A DNA stretch of 64,000 nt, taken from Canna indica (lineage: Eukaryota; Streptophyta; Magnoliopsida; Zingiberales; Cannaceae). Below the pieces are notes generated by a model. The model made no database searches and was not told where the DNA came from. It saw only the letters and a program-made list of their open reading frames with translations. Below are positions 45,996-57,640 of this stretch, one piece after another. Made by a program: the position numbers and the translations under genes. Position 1 is the first letter of the stretch. Each line of letters starts with the position of its first letter. Location: the NCBI GenBank assembly GCA_034359265.1, contig CP136898.1:33994501-34058500 (forward strand), in the 5' to 3' direction.

Positions 45996-46625
45996 TTCTA
46001 GTAGTGAAGGTCAAAGAGACTCACCGGAAACGATCATGGACAAGCAGGACGATGAATGAAACGACGATATCATCGGCAAAGATCCCGGGAGCAAGAACCA
46101 GGAGATGCGGAGACTCCCAACGGTCCCGACTCCATGTCAAAACTTAGAACACAAGGGAAAGGGAGAGTGGGAGTTTTAAAGACCCATGAAAAGGCAACCC
46201 CCTCGTCAAACAGTCGATGTTCACACTCCGTGGATAGAACAAATCTTGGCCGATCACCCCATCAGCGGTAGATATCCAAATGCCTCAAAGATGAATGATC
46301 GAATCTTCGGGCCATAATCACTCTCTGTCGAAAATAAATGCTAGAAAAGTAGGTACTAACGAGAGACATGCACGTGGAAAAGGCATCATTTCCCCCTGCA
46401 ACTGCCACACTGAGCACGAAAATCGAAGAGTTGTGAAGCGAAAAAACCAAGACATGTTGAGCTCTCCTATCTCATCAATTTGACTAGGGACAGAACTCAG
46501 CAAGTGCTCACATACCAACCCGAGGTCAGAAGCTCAGCACATACAAAGAACTCAGTAAACAAAGGAGATCGGTGCACTATTAGAGCTAGACACGTAGTCC
46601 TAGGACTACGACTAAACTCAAGGGC

Positions 46626-47487
46626 TGTGGACTAGACCGCTGCTCTTGGCCGGTCGGCTCGGTCCCGAAAGCGTCCCAACTTTCAATTTTTGGTTTGGTT
46701 CGGTAAATTAACCGAATGGTTAATTTTCCAAATTAACAAAAATATAGTTTTAAGTAAATAAAAATAAAATTATATATTACATGGTATAACTTGCTTGAGT
46801 GGTTAAGATAACACACTTCTCTCCCACCAACTTAAGTTCAAATCTTGATATAGTTAACAATGTCAATAATTCTTAGTATAGGGTCCTCTATACTAACAAA
46901 TTTTTCTTCTAACGAGATCAATAACTGTTAGTATAGGGACATCTATACTAACAAATTTTTCTTCTAACGAGATCAATAACTCTATACTAACAGTGTTAAT
47001 TGTCTGTTAGAATATGTGCATTACTATACCAATGACACCAACATCCGTTGCTACAAGTCTATACTATCGTGACTTGTACCAACGAGTGCATATGTCATTG
47101 GTATGTGATGTACTAACGGTTTTTGAGACTGTAGTAACAGAAATAGTCCGTTAGTAAATGATATTTTTCTGGTAGTGGAGAATATTAACATCTCTCATTT
47201 ATCATTAGGGATTCGACAATATCCGCAATCGAGGGGATAGAAATTGATCCGTTCAAGGCATACTCCTGCGAGATTCCATGAGTCATCTTCGCCGAACACC
47301 GATACATGTCTCATAAAAAAGAAATGACACACAAATAAGATATACTCTTTGTTTCAATTCCATACACACCATCTAGAATTTCCTCTCACTTGAGCGTTAG
47401 AGTGTATTTGCAGGTCACCACGTACCAGAGCCGCGCTGAACCAAGAAACGTAGAGGCTTGCGGTACCTCCGACTTTAAGCGAGAACA
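46626..47487 (+). mobile_element. 3' LTR of the Tat-like Gypsy, containing a CACTA end fragment
   Basis: Starts TGTGGACTAGACC and ends GCGAGAACA at 47487. LTR text breaks off near 46683 and resumes at about 47180 (AATATTAACATCTCTCATTT). Between them is foreign AT-rich DNA ending TTTTTCTGGTAGTG at 47177, a CACTA-type terminus with TTAGTATAG subterminal repeats. Its left terminus is missing. Confidence 0.65.
46782..46850 (+). ncRNA. tRNA-like (SINE-head-like) sequence, tentative
   Basis: TTGCTTGAGTGGTTAAG resembles an RNA polymerase III A box with flanks, and AGTTCAAATCTTG about 30 bases later resembles a B box. This could be the head of a degenerate tRNA-derived SINE. No intact cloverleaf is visible and no tail or TSD was found. 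Confidence 0.25.
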
Positions 47488-47695
47488 TATACATATATTA
47501 TATTAAGTGTTAGAAAGGTTGAGAAGAAATTGGAAATCAAATTTGAGAAATAGATGATACCAAAGTATATATATGGATTTTAATACACGAGAATAACACC
47601 CATATTCAAATAGTCAAAATTCTACAACTAAATAATGTAATACATGACATTATAGCCATTTCGATGTTTTAAATCCTTGGACTAAAGGAGCCTTA

Positions 47696-48531
47696 GGTGC
47701 TGTTTGGTTAGCGAAAATTATTTTCTGGTTTGGTTTCAGTGAAACTGAAAACTTGGTTTCAAAAACTTAGTTTTGGTTTTTAGTTTTCAGTTTTCTGAAA
47801 ACGCGTTTGGTTAATAAAAACAACATCAGTTTTAGTTAGTTGAAACCAGTAAATATTTATTTGATTATAAAAAATAATATTAATTTTTCTTGAACATTTT
47901 TAGTAGTAATTAAATGTTTAGTTAGTTTATAAAATTAAATATTTGTTAGTATGGTTACAAAATATTTAAATGATTTAATTAATTAAGTTATTGGTAATTT
48001 AAGATTTTTTTGTTCAATTAGATATAAAAATTAATTAATAGTTATTATAAAATTTAAAAAAAAAACAAGTCCAATGATCTAAAATTAGGTTTGATTAAAT
48101 TATAAATAGATCAACTTTAAGAAAATTGAGTTATTTAAAATTTGGGTTTGAGTCAATTAGATATAAATTGGTTTAATTATTTTATAAATTTAAGATAAAA
48201 GTTTGAGTTAAAAATAATGATTTTTATTTTTATTTTTATTTTTAAAAATTCGATATAGTTTGATTTATTTTTAAATTAATTAATTTTATAAAAAAATATT
48301 TATAATTACAAAATTGTCACAACATTTTGATAACGAAACCGACAGTCTCGAAACCACAGAAAATAACATTATGTTATTTTCATTTTTATTAAGAAAACTG
48401 GTTTCGTTTTCATTCTGATTTCGATTCAGTTTCACGAAAACACTAAACCAAACACTTTTTTGTAAGCAGTTTTGATTTCAATGAAACTGAAACCATGAAA
48501 ACAGACTTGGTTTCGCTAACCAAACAGGCCC
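47696..48531. mobile_element. Harbinger-like non-autonomous element, TSD TTA
   Basis: Ends GGTGCTGTTTGGTTAGCGAA (47696) and TTCGCTAACCAAACAGGCCC (48531) are inverted repeats continuing inward for about 60 bases (GGTTTCAGTGAAACTGAAAA and its inverse). TTA flanks both sides (47693-47695, 48532-48534). The 836-bp interior is AT-rich and noncoding. The TIR and 3-bp TSD fit PIF/Harbinger. Confidence 0.8.
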
Positions 48532-48534
48532 TTA

Positions 48535-49780
48535 AATTCTGAAGTAATAAAGACGTTTGATGCAGCAATTGATGTCGAATGACATTTGATGATTATGACC
48601 CTCTGCTTTGTATTTTATACCAATCTCTATATATTTCACGAGTTTCTTAAGCATCTCTCTCTCACCTGCATTTTACTTTTTATTTATTTGAGAATATAAA
48701 TCTGCTATTTGTTCTTGACGTTTTCCTTAAACAATTTAGACTTCCATTCTCATGCCTGCATTATATGTATACCGGGTATATCTAAATATAAAAACTGACA
48801 TGATGTCGCATCTAATTGAGTTGGTGCTTTATATATTTTCCTCTTCCACAACAAAAATTAACATAGAGACTTCCATCCCCTCTCTTAGAGCTTCAAACAA
48901 TTTAATTAGAACATTTCAAATCCTTTTTTTCTTTATATATATTATTGCAGTACTTAACTGTAGCAGATAAATCGATCCTTCATAAAAAAAGTATACAGGT
49001 TATATAATTGCATGTCACAAATCACAATAGAAAGCATTGACTGGAGATTGATTATTAATTAATTAATTACTGAAACATCAAAGTGGATAAACGTACATGT
49101 AGTAGTAGGCGAAGAATATTAATTTTATTCAAAGACATATAAAAGCAACCATCCATTTTTTTTTTGTTTTTACCTCTTCATCTTGCAGTATATAAAAAGA
49201 TAATCTAAAAAACAATCTTATATATATCGTATAAAATAAGTCATTTCCAACGCCAAATAACGTGTGTATTACGCCAATAATAATTGCCATCAAATATAAC
49301 AAAGTCAATTCCCTGTCTCAATCAGTACCCAATCAATGATGTACAAAAAATATTAATTAATTATGCTAGTGATGTTAGAATTTAGATAGCAATCAATATA
49401 CTTGTGGTCGAAGAGTAGACTTTAATATATTGTGAATAATATTTGGTGCCCATATACATAATTAATTTGCTAAGCAAAACCCAGTTCACACGATATATAT
49501 AGAATATATAGGCAAAAAAATGGTATACAAACTTTACACTGATTAACATATATATTACAACTTACAAAATTAAAATATAATAACTCGGTACTTGAGATTA
49601 TTAGTGTTAACACGTTATTAGTACTTGAAACGACGAAAAATGCATATGTTAACACTCCACGTTATTAATTAGGGTTTTCGTTCTTTTTCCTATATTAGTA
49701 AATAAATGCAAGTTGGCATAGAGTTTTTCTGCTGATGTATGTGGATGGTAGATTGCATGTATCTTGTTGCCCCAGCTCTC
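48535..49780. other. AT-rich flank and probable promoter region of the metallothionein gene
   Basis: No transposon ends or coding sequence recognised. The last few hundred bases before the TATA box are the likely upstream control region of the metallothionein gene. I could not identify a specific metal-response element with confidence. Confidence 0.4.
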
Positions 49781-49789
49781 TATAAATAG
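49781..49789 (+). promoter_or_regulatory. TATA box of the metallothionein gene
   Basis: TATAAATAG lies 100 bases before the ATG. A start site about 30 bases downstream would give a 5' leader near 70 bases. Confidence 0.75.
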
Positions 49790-49880
49790 CGGCATTGGGC
49801 AGGACTGCATTGCTTGTGTCCAAAACCATCTTCTCCATCAATATATATCGTGTTCTTAGTATTAATTTCAAGAAATCAAA

Positions 49881-50354
49881 ATGTCTTGCGGAGGAAACTG
49901 CAACTGTGGATCCAACTGCAACTGCGGTGGAGGGTATTATAATTAATTAACTCATGTATTTCTTCTCTTTCCCATGTATAGGTTTATAGTTTGTCATAAT
50001 TAATAATATTTCTTCTCCCATGTTGGGGTAGATGCAAGATGTATCCTGATCTGGAGGAGAAGATCACCAAAACTGAAACCATCATCCTTGGGGTTGCACC
50101 AGCTGAGAAGAGGTATGTATTTATGCTTTTGTCAATTAATCTATGCACTTTATTACTCTTGTTTTCTCAATTTTAAACTGTAATGATGAAAATATATTCT
50201 TGAAATATATAAAGACGATATTGTTCCTGAACATGATTAGTTAATTGTGTGAAAAATTTACAGCCCCGTTGAAGGATTTGAGATGGCAGCTGCAGCTGAA
50301 AATGGCGGATGCAGATGCGGAAATGGTTGTAACTGCGATCCCTGCAACTGCTAA
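49881..50354 (+). CDS. Plant metallothionein (type 1/2-like), three exons
   Basis: Metallothioneins are small cytosolic proteins that bind Cu and Zn through Cys thiolates and buffer metals. Exons 49881-49933, 50032-50112 and 50264-50354 (introns 98 and 151 bp, both GT..AG) give 74 residues with no breaks. The N-terminal cluster has Cys 3, 7, 9, 13, 15 and 19; the C-terminal cluster has Cys 61, 63, 67, 69, 72 and 74 (GCRCGNGCNCDPCNC). A 41-residue Cys-free linker contains KMYPDL and TIILGVAP, family hallmarks. With six N-terminal Cys and no CC pair it lies between classic type 1 (CxC x3) and type 2 (CC, 8 Cys). Ending in CNC without Lys is usual in monocots. ATG context, TATA box and poly(A) signal all fit a live gene. 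Exons were set by frame and splice consensus. Confidence 0.95.
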
Positions 50355-50431
50355 TTAAGAAGAGTTAGATATGTGGTGACTGCGTGGGAGTGGTGTGCTG
50401 CTTGTGTCATGTACTAAGTTTGATTGACGGA

Positions 50432-50437
50432 AATAAA
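50432..50437 (+). terminator. Poly(A) signal of the metallothionein gene
   Basis: AATAAA lies 78 bases after the stop codon. Confidence 0.6.
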
Positions 50438-50699
50438 AGGCCGCGGCGGTGGATATATTATATATAGATGTGATCTGCCAGGATATAAGTTAGTGAATGC
50501 CATGGCCACTAAAATTAAGGATAGCTTGTACTTGGTGTGCTAGCTGCAGCTTTGGACATGTATTGATTGTATTGCATCTATATATTTGGATATATATATA
50601 CATGCGTATTATATTGTGTTTATGACAATTTATCAGATTATAAGTTTGCTTTGATCTGAAGCTTTAATTTTGAAACAAAAGATAGAATGACAAGGAAAC

Positions 50700-51663
50700 T
50701 TCCTTCTAGTTATATATAATAATCACTTGGAAAAATATAGTATTACTGACGGACAAAACCCATTGGTATTAAAAAAATCCATTGATAATACTATGTATTA
50801 CCGAAATGGATATTACGTATCAGTCGACGACCATAGTAACAATTTGGAGATGCAAATGACAACACAACAAAGTAGAATGACATGTATCAATGTGTTGCTG
50901 CAACAGCAGAACCTGTAATACTTGAAAAGCTGAAAGCATCAAACGATGATGTGTTACTTCTGAGAACATATGCCGGACACCGACCTACTTGGAGAAACCC
51001 TAGCCATCCATGGAGGATAGACCCGCGATTCAACCTCAAGGGCGTTCCGAACGGAATTCCACACAAGCAGTCATACTCAATGGTCCCCAAAAAGATGGTG
51101 AGGCAGAGCGCCCCTGCTCGGGCGATCTCGCCCACCCACCGTCCTATTCCTAACCTTCGCCGCCCACCCTTCCGTCGCCCCCTTTCTCTTCCTCTGTTTC
51201 ACAGCCTCGTCCTCCTCACGCCCAGCAAGCACGCGTAGCGGTGACCAGCCCCCCTGCCTCTGACTCGAACGGCTGGACCAAGGTCATCTCTCGCCGTAAC
51301 AGGCGTCTCGGCTCTGCAGGTAGGCTCCCTCGTTATGTCCCTCTCCATCGAAGGTCATCCCCGCAGCGACGAGTCACTCGACGGGATCATGGTCCTTCTT
51401 TATTGATGGTCTGGCGCCCTCGTCAGATCGGCGGCACGACTTCGAGTACCCGATTTCCTCCCTCGACACTCCGTTCTGCTGGCTACCACTTCGAGAAGTG
51501 GGGCTCGAGGCCTTTCCACTCGAGTGCGGCGACGTTGCCTGCTTCTGGCACCCGGTCAGGCCCTGAAGCCAGCCATCAATTGCTAGGAAAGTTTGCCACG
51601 AAAGTTGCTACTCGTCCTAGCTTTCAATGGGATCCCTATCTTTTGCAAATGTTCTCAGGAAGC
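50700..51663 (+). other. GC-rich open stretch, possibly LINE ORF1-like
   Basis: 51100-51681 is markedly GC-rich compared with its neighbours and has long open frames. One reads SNGWTKVISRRNRR near 51265, resembling the 'W-x-x-V-x-R-R' start region of some plant LINE ORF1 proteins. The frames change repeatedly and no zinc knuckle is seen. 50700-50900 is AT-rich with no assignment. Treat as unconfirmed. Confidence 0.25.
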
Positions 51664-52526
51664 CCGTTAGACTTGGGATAAATTTTATGTTAAACTACTG
51701 ATCTCGCATCGATGACATGTCAATCTAAGTCCAGTTAACTATTAATTTAATATAAAAAATAGGTAAGCTGACGTGTATTAATAAGTACAGTGTTTTGATT
51801 ACCTATTATATTACTGTACTTAGTAATACACGTCATCTCACCTATTTTTTATATATTAAATTACACTACTAGAAAAATGGTCATCAGCAACGGCTGATGC
51901 CGTTGCTGAACCGTTGCTGAAGAGCATCAGCAACGTCCGAGCCGTTGCAATGGAGCTGTGGCAGAAAGTCGCGTTGCTGATAACTTAGCAACGGATCAGC
52001 AACGGCCGCTCGGGCCGTTGCTAAAAATATTATCAGCAACGGTTTTACCACGGACCCGGAGCCGTTGCTGATAACATTAATAGCAACGGCCGCTGAGTCC
52101 GTAGCAACGCCGTTAGTAAAACCCCGTCGCTAAGTCGTTGCTGTAGGTCATCAGCAACGGCTTTCGATACACTTTTAGCAACGGCTTTCCCACGGACGGC
52201 CGTGGGAAAGCCGTTGCTGATGATGTGAACCTGGTAACGAAAAAATTTCAAATTTCAAATTTCTATTGATACATTGATACATTATCTGATACATAACTCA
52301 CACACTCATACACTCATATACACATTCATTCACACATCACAAATACACCAAAATATACATCAAAACAATTATATTTATATTGATAATTATCCACGATAGT
52401 ATAAAAACTATTCAAATGCAAAATTGAAGTATCAATATCCAAACAAAATAAATTAAACAAGTCCAATATCTCAGTAACAAAGTCAATATAAAAAAATCTC
52501 ACGATGACGATGGAGGATGGTCTGGA

Positions 52527-54041
52527 TCATATGGCGGGGTCTGGAGTGCTTGAGTGTACACCGGCGTACGTGGACTGACTCGAGGACGATGGATTAGATG
52601 ATGCTGAAGAGATGCCTGCTTCGGGATGACCTGACATGTTGCGTAGCATAGCTTGTATATCCGCCAGATTCTGACTCTGGCGCTCCATTATCTCAGTCTG
52701 ACGCGCGACCGTGTCCTCTAGAGTCCTTATTCTGCTACTATGATCATAACTGGATCTAGAGGTGGACGGCCGCTCACCAGCGACCGGAGGGATCGGTGCC
52801 CCAAGTAGCCCTAGTACGGCTCGCGCATGACCACTATCTGCGAAGCCATATACGCGGCCATGGTCCCAGCCACCTGCGGCCTCGACCCACGTTGCTGCGT
52901 CAAAGTCCTCGGGGGTACCCCCGCGCTGCACCACTGTCTGGCTGTAGGTCTCCTACTCGAGTTTGATTTTTTATTTAATATTGATCATAAAACTTAAATT
53001 ATAAATATATAATGAATAATTTAAACAAATATATAGTTACCATAATGTATGCAGCGTGGTTGTCGATGTACTCCCCCGTCCCATGTGCTCGACGGTGAGT
53101 CCGCTCAAACACCGCCATCGGGGAGGGTCGCTGGACAGTCCCGTCATCCGACACCGTCGTCTACATTTACAAAACAAATACATTAATTAGTACACATAGT
53201 AACAAATAAAATATATAATTAAAAGATATACTTACCATACGGTTCGCGTGCACTGCAAATGCAACAGAGCCGCCGGTGTGACGCGCTGCTCCCCCCGACA
53301 TGTGATTTCTAGCCGCATTCCGAGAAACCTCCTGCCATCGATCCGTCGACCATATTCCCACGAGCTGGTCCCATATATCCGGAGTAATCCAATCGGGGCC
53401 GTATCCCCGAGTCTCCGCGATGTTAGTGGTCCCAGCTCGGGCCATCGCTTGGGACCGAGCCTGCCCCAGCTGCCCGTTGTACCTTGCCCGGGAAATAGCC
53501 TCCCAGGCAGCGTAAATGAAGGGCCTTTGGTCCTCGGCCCATGTATAGCGAGCCTGCAAAATAATAATATCAGTATCAATATTAATCATCATGTATGTAA
53601 AAAAAAAAATAATACGTGCCTCAAACTCGCGCCATAACATGTCGACGTGCTCGCTAGGCACGTGAGACCACGTAGGCCATGCCCCGTGCATGTATCGTCG
53701 AATAGTAGAAGAAATGCTCCACGACACTTCTTCTTGCTCGAACCTGCACAACAAAAATAAATTTTAATATTATATTATATGATATAATGAATTTGTAATT
53801 ATTCATAATTCATGATATATTACCGCTCCCCAATCACGCTAATCAATCTACGTGACTCTGTGGCTGGTGGAGGCTGCCACCTGTTCGGCCCGCGTGGCCG
53901 CCTGCGTCTGGATGTACTAGCCTCGGCAGTTTCATCCGCATGAGGATCAGCAACAAGAGGATCAGCAGCATGAGTAAGTGCTGGAGTCTCACAGATCGGA
54001 GACTCCGAAGCTCTCCTGCGTCGATAACCACGACCAGACAT
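52527..54041 (-). CDS. TNPA-like protein of CACTA 2, five exons, intact frame
   Basis: TNPA-type proteins bind CACTA subterminal repeats and help transposase join the ends. Exons 53824-54041, 53620-53743, 53236-53553, 53041-53160 and 52527-52952 total 1,206 bases, which is 401 residues with no stop. Four introns end in AG. Donors are GT except intron 2, which appears to use GC (GAG/GCACGT). Order: basic and Pro-rich start (residues 1-70), WREFE then RYTWAEDQRPFIYAAWEAIS (about 100-135), HTGGSVAFAVHANRM near 205-220, VQRPSPMAVFERTHRR near 230-245, and a helical ETVARQTEIMERQ segment and Ser-rich tail. CACTA 1 shares the same structure. The exon model is inferred from conserved frames. Confidence 0.75.
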
Positions 54042-54118
54042 ATCTGTCGAACAGACATATAATCAGATTATTGTATAAATAGTAGAGATATATTTAATAA
54101 AATATATATACTTTACAA

Positions 54119-57100
54119 TTATTCCTTATCATCTGAATAATAGTCTTCGAATTCTTCCTCTTCTTCCTCTTCTTCCTCTCCTTCATCTTCTTCATCTCCA
54201 GCTTCCTCAATTTCATGATCGTCATCATCAGCATATTCAACTTCTAATTGAATTGACGTTGTGTCTGCATCCTCGAGTATTGGAATAATACGATCTAGAG
54301 CAGGAGGATCATCTTCTTGATAGAAACCATGTGTCATATCAGGTATCAGCTCATTTTCTCCTACTATCGGATCAATTTTTCCTCTACCTTTTGTCTTACA
54401 GACTACACGCCAATCTGCTCTATCTTTATTTCGAGCCGGATACTTCGCGTAATATACTTGTTCGGCTTGTGATGCCAATATAAAAGGCTCATTTGCTGCC
54501 AATTTCGATTTGTAATTAACCTCAACAAGTTTGTATTTTGGATGAACTTTCATGCCCCTTTCTGTTGTATCGAACCAATGACATCTAAATAGGATCATTG
54601 ATTTTAAGCCGAAGTAGTGCAACTCTATCACTTCTTCCACCAGTCCATAAAAATCCATATCACATTCAACATAGGTTGTCCCTTTCACGCAGACCCCAGC
54701 ATTCATCGTCTTCTTTGTAAATGAATATTCAACCGTGTGAAATTTATACCCATTAACAAAATATCCGCTATAGCACGACACAAGTCGCGACGGTCCACAA
54801 ACAAACTCAAATATTCTTTCATCTATTTTAGCTCTATGATCTTTGCTGTAAGTCTGAATCCAAGTAGGGAAATCACGATTCCGTAATCTCTCCAATTCTT
54901 CATCATTGTGAATAGAGTATTTTTGCATCATCTCAATGTCAAATATTTCAATGAATTGTTCAATCTCTGGACAATTGAGTAATACATACAAGTGTGCCAA
55001 ATGATACTCTTCATCGCTTAAGTGTCGAGATGGACGAGAACCAAAAGCACGACCAGAGTGACAAAATATATTTAAACGTCAATCTGAATGTCGAACACCC
55101 CCGTCGTCGTTACGTAGAAGACGATCAAATCTTGTCTGTACTGTCGATTCAAAGTAAAATGAGCAGAATGTTGAAATTTTTTGGATGATATACGATTCAG
55201 ATATTGATCCTTCAACAGCTGCGGTGTTCTTTACTTTTTTCTTCAAACGATTCATGTATCTTTCAAATAAGTACATCCACCGATATTGAACGGGGCCACC
55301 AACTCGTGCCTCGTATGCCAAGTGTATCGGTAGATGCTCTATCGAGTCAAAAAATGCAGGAGGGAAAAACTGCTCCAACTTGCATATGATTTCAACAATA
55401 TTATTTTCAAGTGTTGACATATCTTCGACTCGAAGGACATTTGCACAGATGTTTCTAAAAAACATACTTAATTCAGTCAACGGACCCCAAATATTATCAG
55501 GTAGAAGATCTCGAAATGCGATCGGAAGTAATCTCTGCATGAATACATGACAATAATGGCTCTTCATCCCTGATATTTTGTAATCATCGACGTTCACACA
55601 TCGAGATAAGTTTGAAGCATGCATATCCATCGGGTAATCTGAGTTCTTTTACCCATTGACAAATATCTTTGATATGTTGTTTATTTAACACATATGGGGC
55701 CTTCGGTTTCAGATATCGTCCGTTGACCTCTGGTAACTCCAACTCTGGTCTTTTACAAAGTATTTTCATATCATGTCGGGCTTTGATATTATCTTTAGTT
55801 TTTCCGGAAATATCCATCAAAGTGTTGAAAATATTATCAAACACATTTTTTTCAATGTGCCTGACATCTAAATTATGTCGAATCAATAATGAACTCCAAT
55901 AGGGCAATTCCCAAAAGATACTGTTTTTCACCCAGTTATGTGTTTGGCCAAAACCTGACACTCTTTCATTGCGACCAAATACTATATCTGGAAGTGCTGA
56001 AACACGTGCTAACATTTGTTCACCAGACAACATCGGTGGTGGCCCATCTCTTTCGACTCTGCCCTTAGTAAATTTATTACGATTCCTTCGATCATGATGA
56101 TTAACCGGTAGGAATCGACGATGACAATCAAAGAATGAGATTTTTCGTCCGTTCTGAAGACTGATTGATTTAGAGTGTTTCATACAATACAGACAAGAGA
56201 GTCGGCCGTGAGTGCTCCAACCCGACAACATGCCGTACGCCGGGAAATCATTGATTGTCCACAAGACCGCGGCCTTTAAATTGAAGTTTTGCTTCCGATG
56301 ACAATCATAAGTGACAGCACCCTCAGTCCACAATGTTTTCAATTCATCTATCAAGGGTCTGAGAAATATGTCAATTTCTTTTCGCGGACCCTTAGGACCC
56401 GGAATAATCATCGAAAGATAAATAAATTCATCTTTCATGCACATTGACGGTGGCAAATTATAAACTGTCAGCAGCACTGGCCAAACTGAATAAGGAGTTG
56501 CAGAATGTCCAAACGGATTAAAACCATCTGTGCACAATCCCAATCTGATATTTCTAGTATACCTAGCAAATGAAGGATAACATGTATCCAAATGTTTCCA
56601 TGCTTCACTGTCAGATGGATGAGTCATTACTGTATCATCACGACTTCTTGCATGCCAACTCATGTAGGGGGCTGTCTTTTCCGACATGAATAATCTTTGA
56701 AGCCTCGGTGTTAGTGGAAAATACCGAAGCACCTTAAACGGGATATTTTTCTGTCAGACCGATTTCTTCTCCTTGTAACGAGGGTGTTGACATATAGGGC
56801 ATTTATCCAACTGCACATTTTCTTTATAATATAAAATGCAGTTATTTTGGCACGCGTGTATTTTTTCGTACCCAAGTCCCAATTTTCTCATTAGCTTTTT
56901 AGTCTTATAAAAAGTTGGCTCAAACTTGTTATCAGTAGGCAGCATTCCATTAATCAATCCAGCAATCTGATCATACGCAACTCCGCTGATATTACAATCG
57001 GCCTTGATGTTTAAGAGCTGTGATATTACATCGGCAGCTTTCAACATCTCGTAAAATTCTGCAGCTTCTTTATTCGGTAATTCAATCTCTACCGCAGTTT

Positions 57101-57587
57101 GTACTTCTGTGATATCAACCGCTGTAGTATCTGGTGGGACTGATGTCTGAAGAACTGGCCGATCAACATTATCATTCAGGTGGAATTGACCCCCAAGACT
57201 ATCAAATATCATAGTTCTAGAGGGATTACATTGACTGGATAAAGAAGCACCAGTAGAGGAAGATTCACCATATGTCTGAACGACACGATTGCTCGACGTC
57301 CCGACTTCGCGTGACTCCCCGTGACAAGTCCATAGAAAATATCTTGGTGCAAATCCTTTGCTATATAGATGCAGAGTGACAGTCTCCCGATCCAAAAATC
57401 GTCCATTCGAACAAATGCGGCACGGACATCGGATTTGATCACCGATGCTAACGAAATTCCGGTTCGAATAGGTGAAATTTAGGAAGTACGTTACGCCTAA
57501 TCGAAACTCATTCGTTAAAGCTCCATGATGAAGACGTCGGTACATCCAACTTCGATCAGCTAACATGATTCTGTCAATCAATGACAA
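54119..57587 (-). pseudogene. TNPD/Tnp2-type transposase of CACTA 2, broken
   Basis: This is the catalytic transposase of CACTA elements. Order from 57587: transposase-associated domain (ADRSWMYRRLHHG, CPCRICSNGRF), linker, zinc-like CPICQHPRYKEKK, then the Transposase_21 core (LGLCTDGFNPFG, MIIPGPKGPRKEIDIFLRPL, AVLWTINDFPAYGMLSGWS). A DUF4218-like part (HYCHVFMQRLLPIAFRDLLP), a DUF4216-like part and an acidic tail follow. Breaks: TGA after KKSV (about 56754), a 4-bp insertion (ATGC duplicated) near 55614-55620 that shifts frame, and TGA at 55079-55081. Relative to CACTA 1, 14 codons are also missing near 57025. Without these the frame would be continuous. Confidence 0.85.
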
Positions 57588-57640
57588 TTTCTTTGGTTAA
57601 TGTCTTTAGGTGAGATTGTCCTATTCCATTCGGGATTTAT

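Larger units (their letters stand above)
39681..46006 (-). mobile_element. CACTA element 1 (deleted, 6.3 kb), TSD AAG
   Basis: Ends are CACTACTAGAAAAA (39681) and TTTCTAGTAGTG (46006), with AAG at 39678-39680 and 46007-46009. Subterminal regions hold many copies of CAGCAACGGC. Genes run on the minus strand: TNPA-like (41899-40508) and a TNPD remnant (42820-41975 with repeated 5' parts up to 45.1 kb). Compared with CACTA 2 it lacks the transposase core, and its 5' part is repeated with a 1,103-bp period. Confidence 0.92.
30858..47487 (+). mobile_element. Tat-like Gypsy with nested insertions, TSD TATAC
   Basis: The span is bounded by TATAC at 30853-30857 and 47488-47492. Only about the first 75 bases of the 5' LTR remain (TAGACTAGACTGGCTC), then the gag zinc-finger end (30940-31108: C.FH.TY.HTTEECVVL). 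RT, RNase H and integrase follow at 33545-36220, then noncoding repeats (36500-37400). The 3' LTR (46626-47487) starts TGTGGACTAGAC. Inserted or substituted inside are a Copia LTR piece, a Pack-CACTA, a SIRE solo LTR and a large CACTA. Removing the last two joins its 3' noncoding region cleanly. Confidence 0.75.

Noticed and set aside
47693..48534. hAT assignment for the 836-bp element
   Set aside because: No 8-bp duplication. A 3-bp TTA and GGGCCTGTTTGG-like ends fit Harbinger better.
51241..51681. Candidate host gene next to CACTA 2
   Set aside because: Frame changes, no domain beyond a weak LINE-like W-x-K-V motif, and the end overlaps the foldback MITE. Kept only as a low-confidence region.
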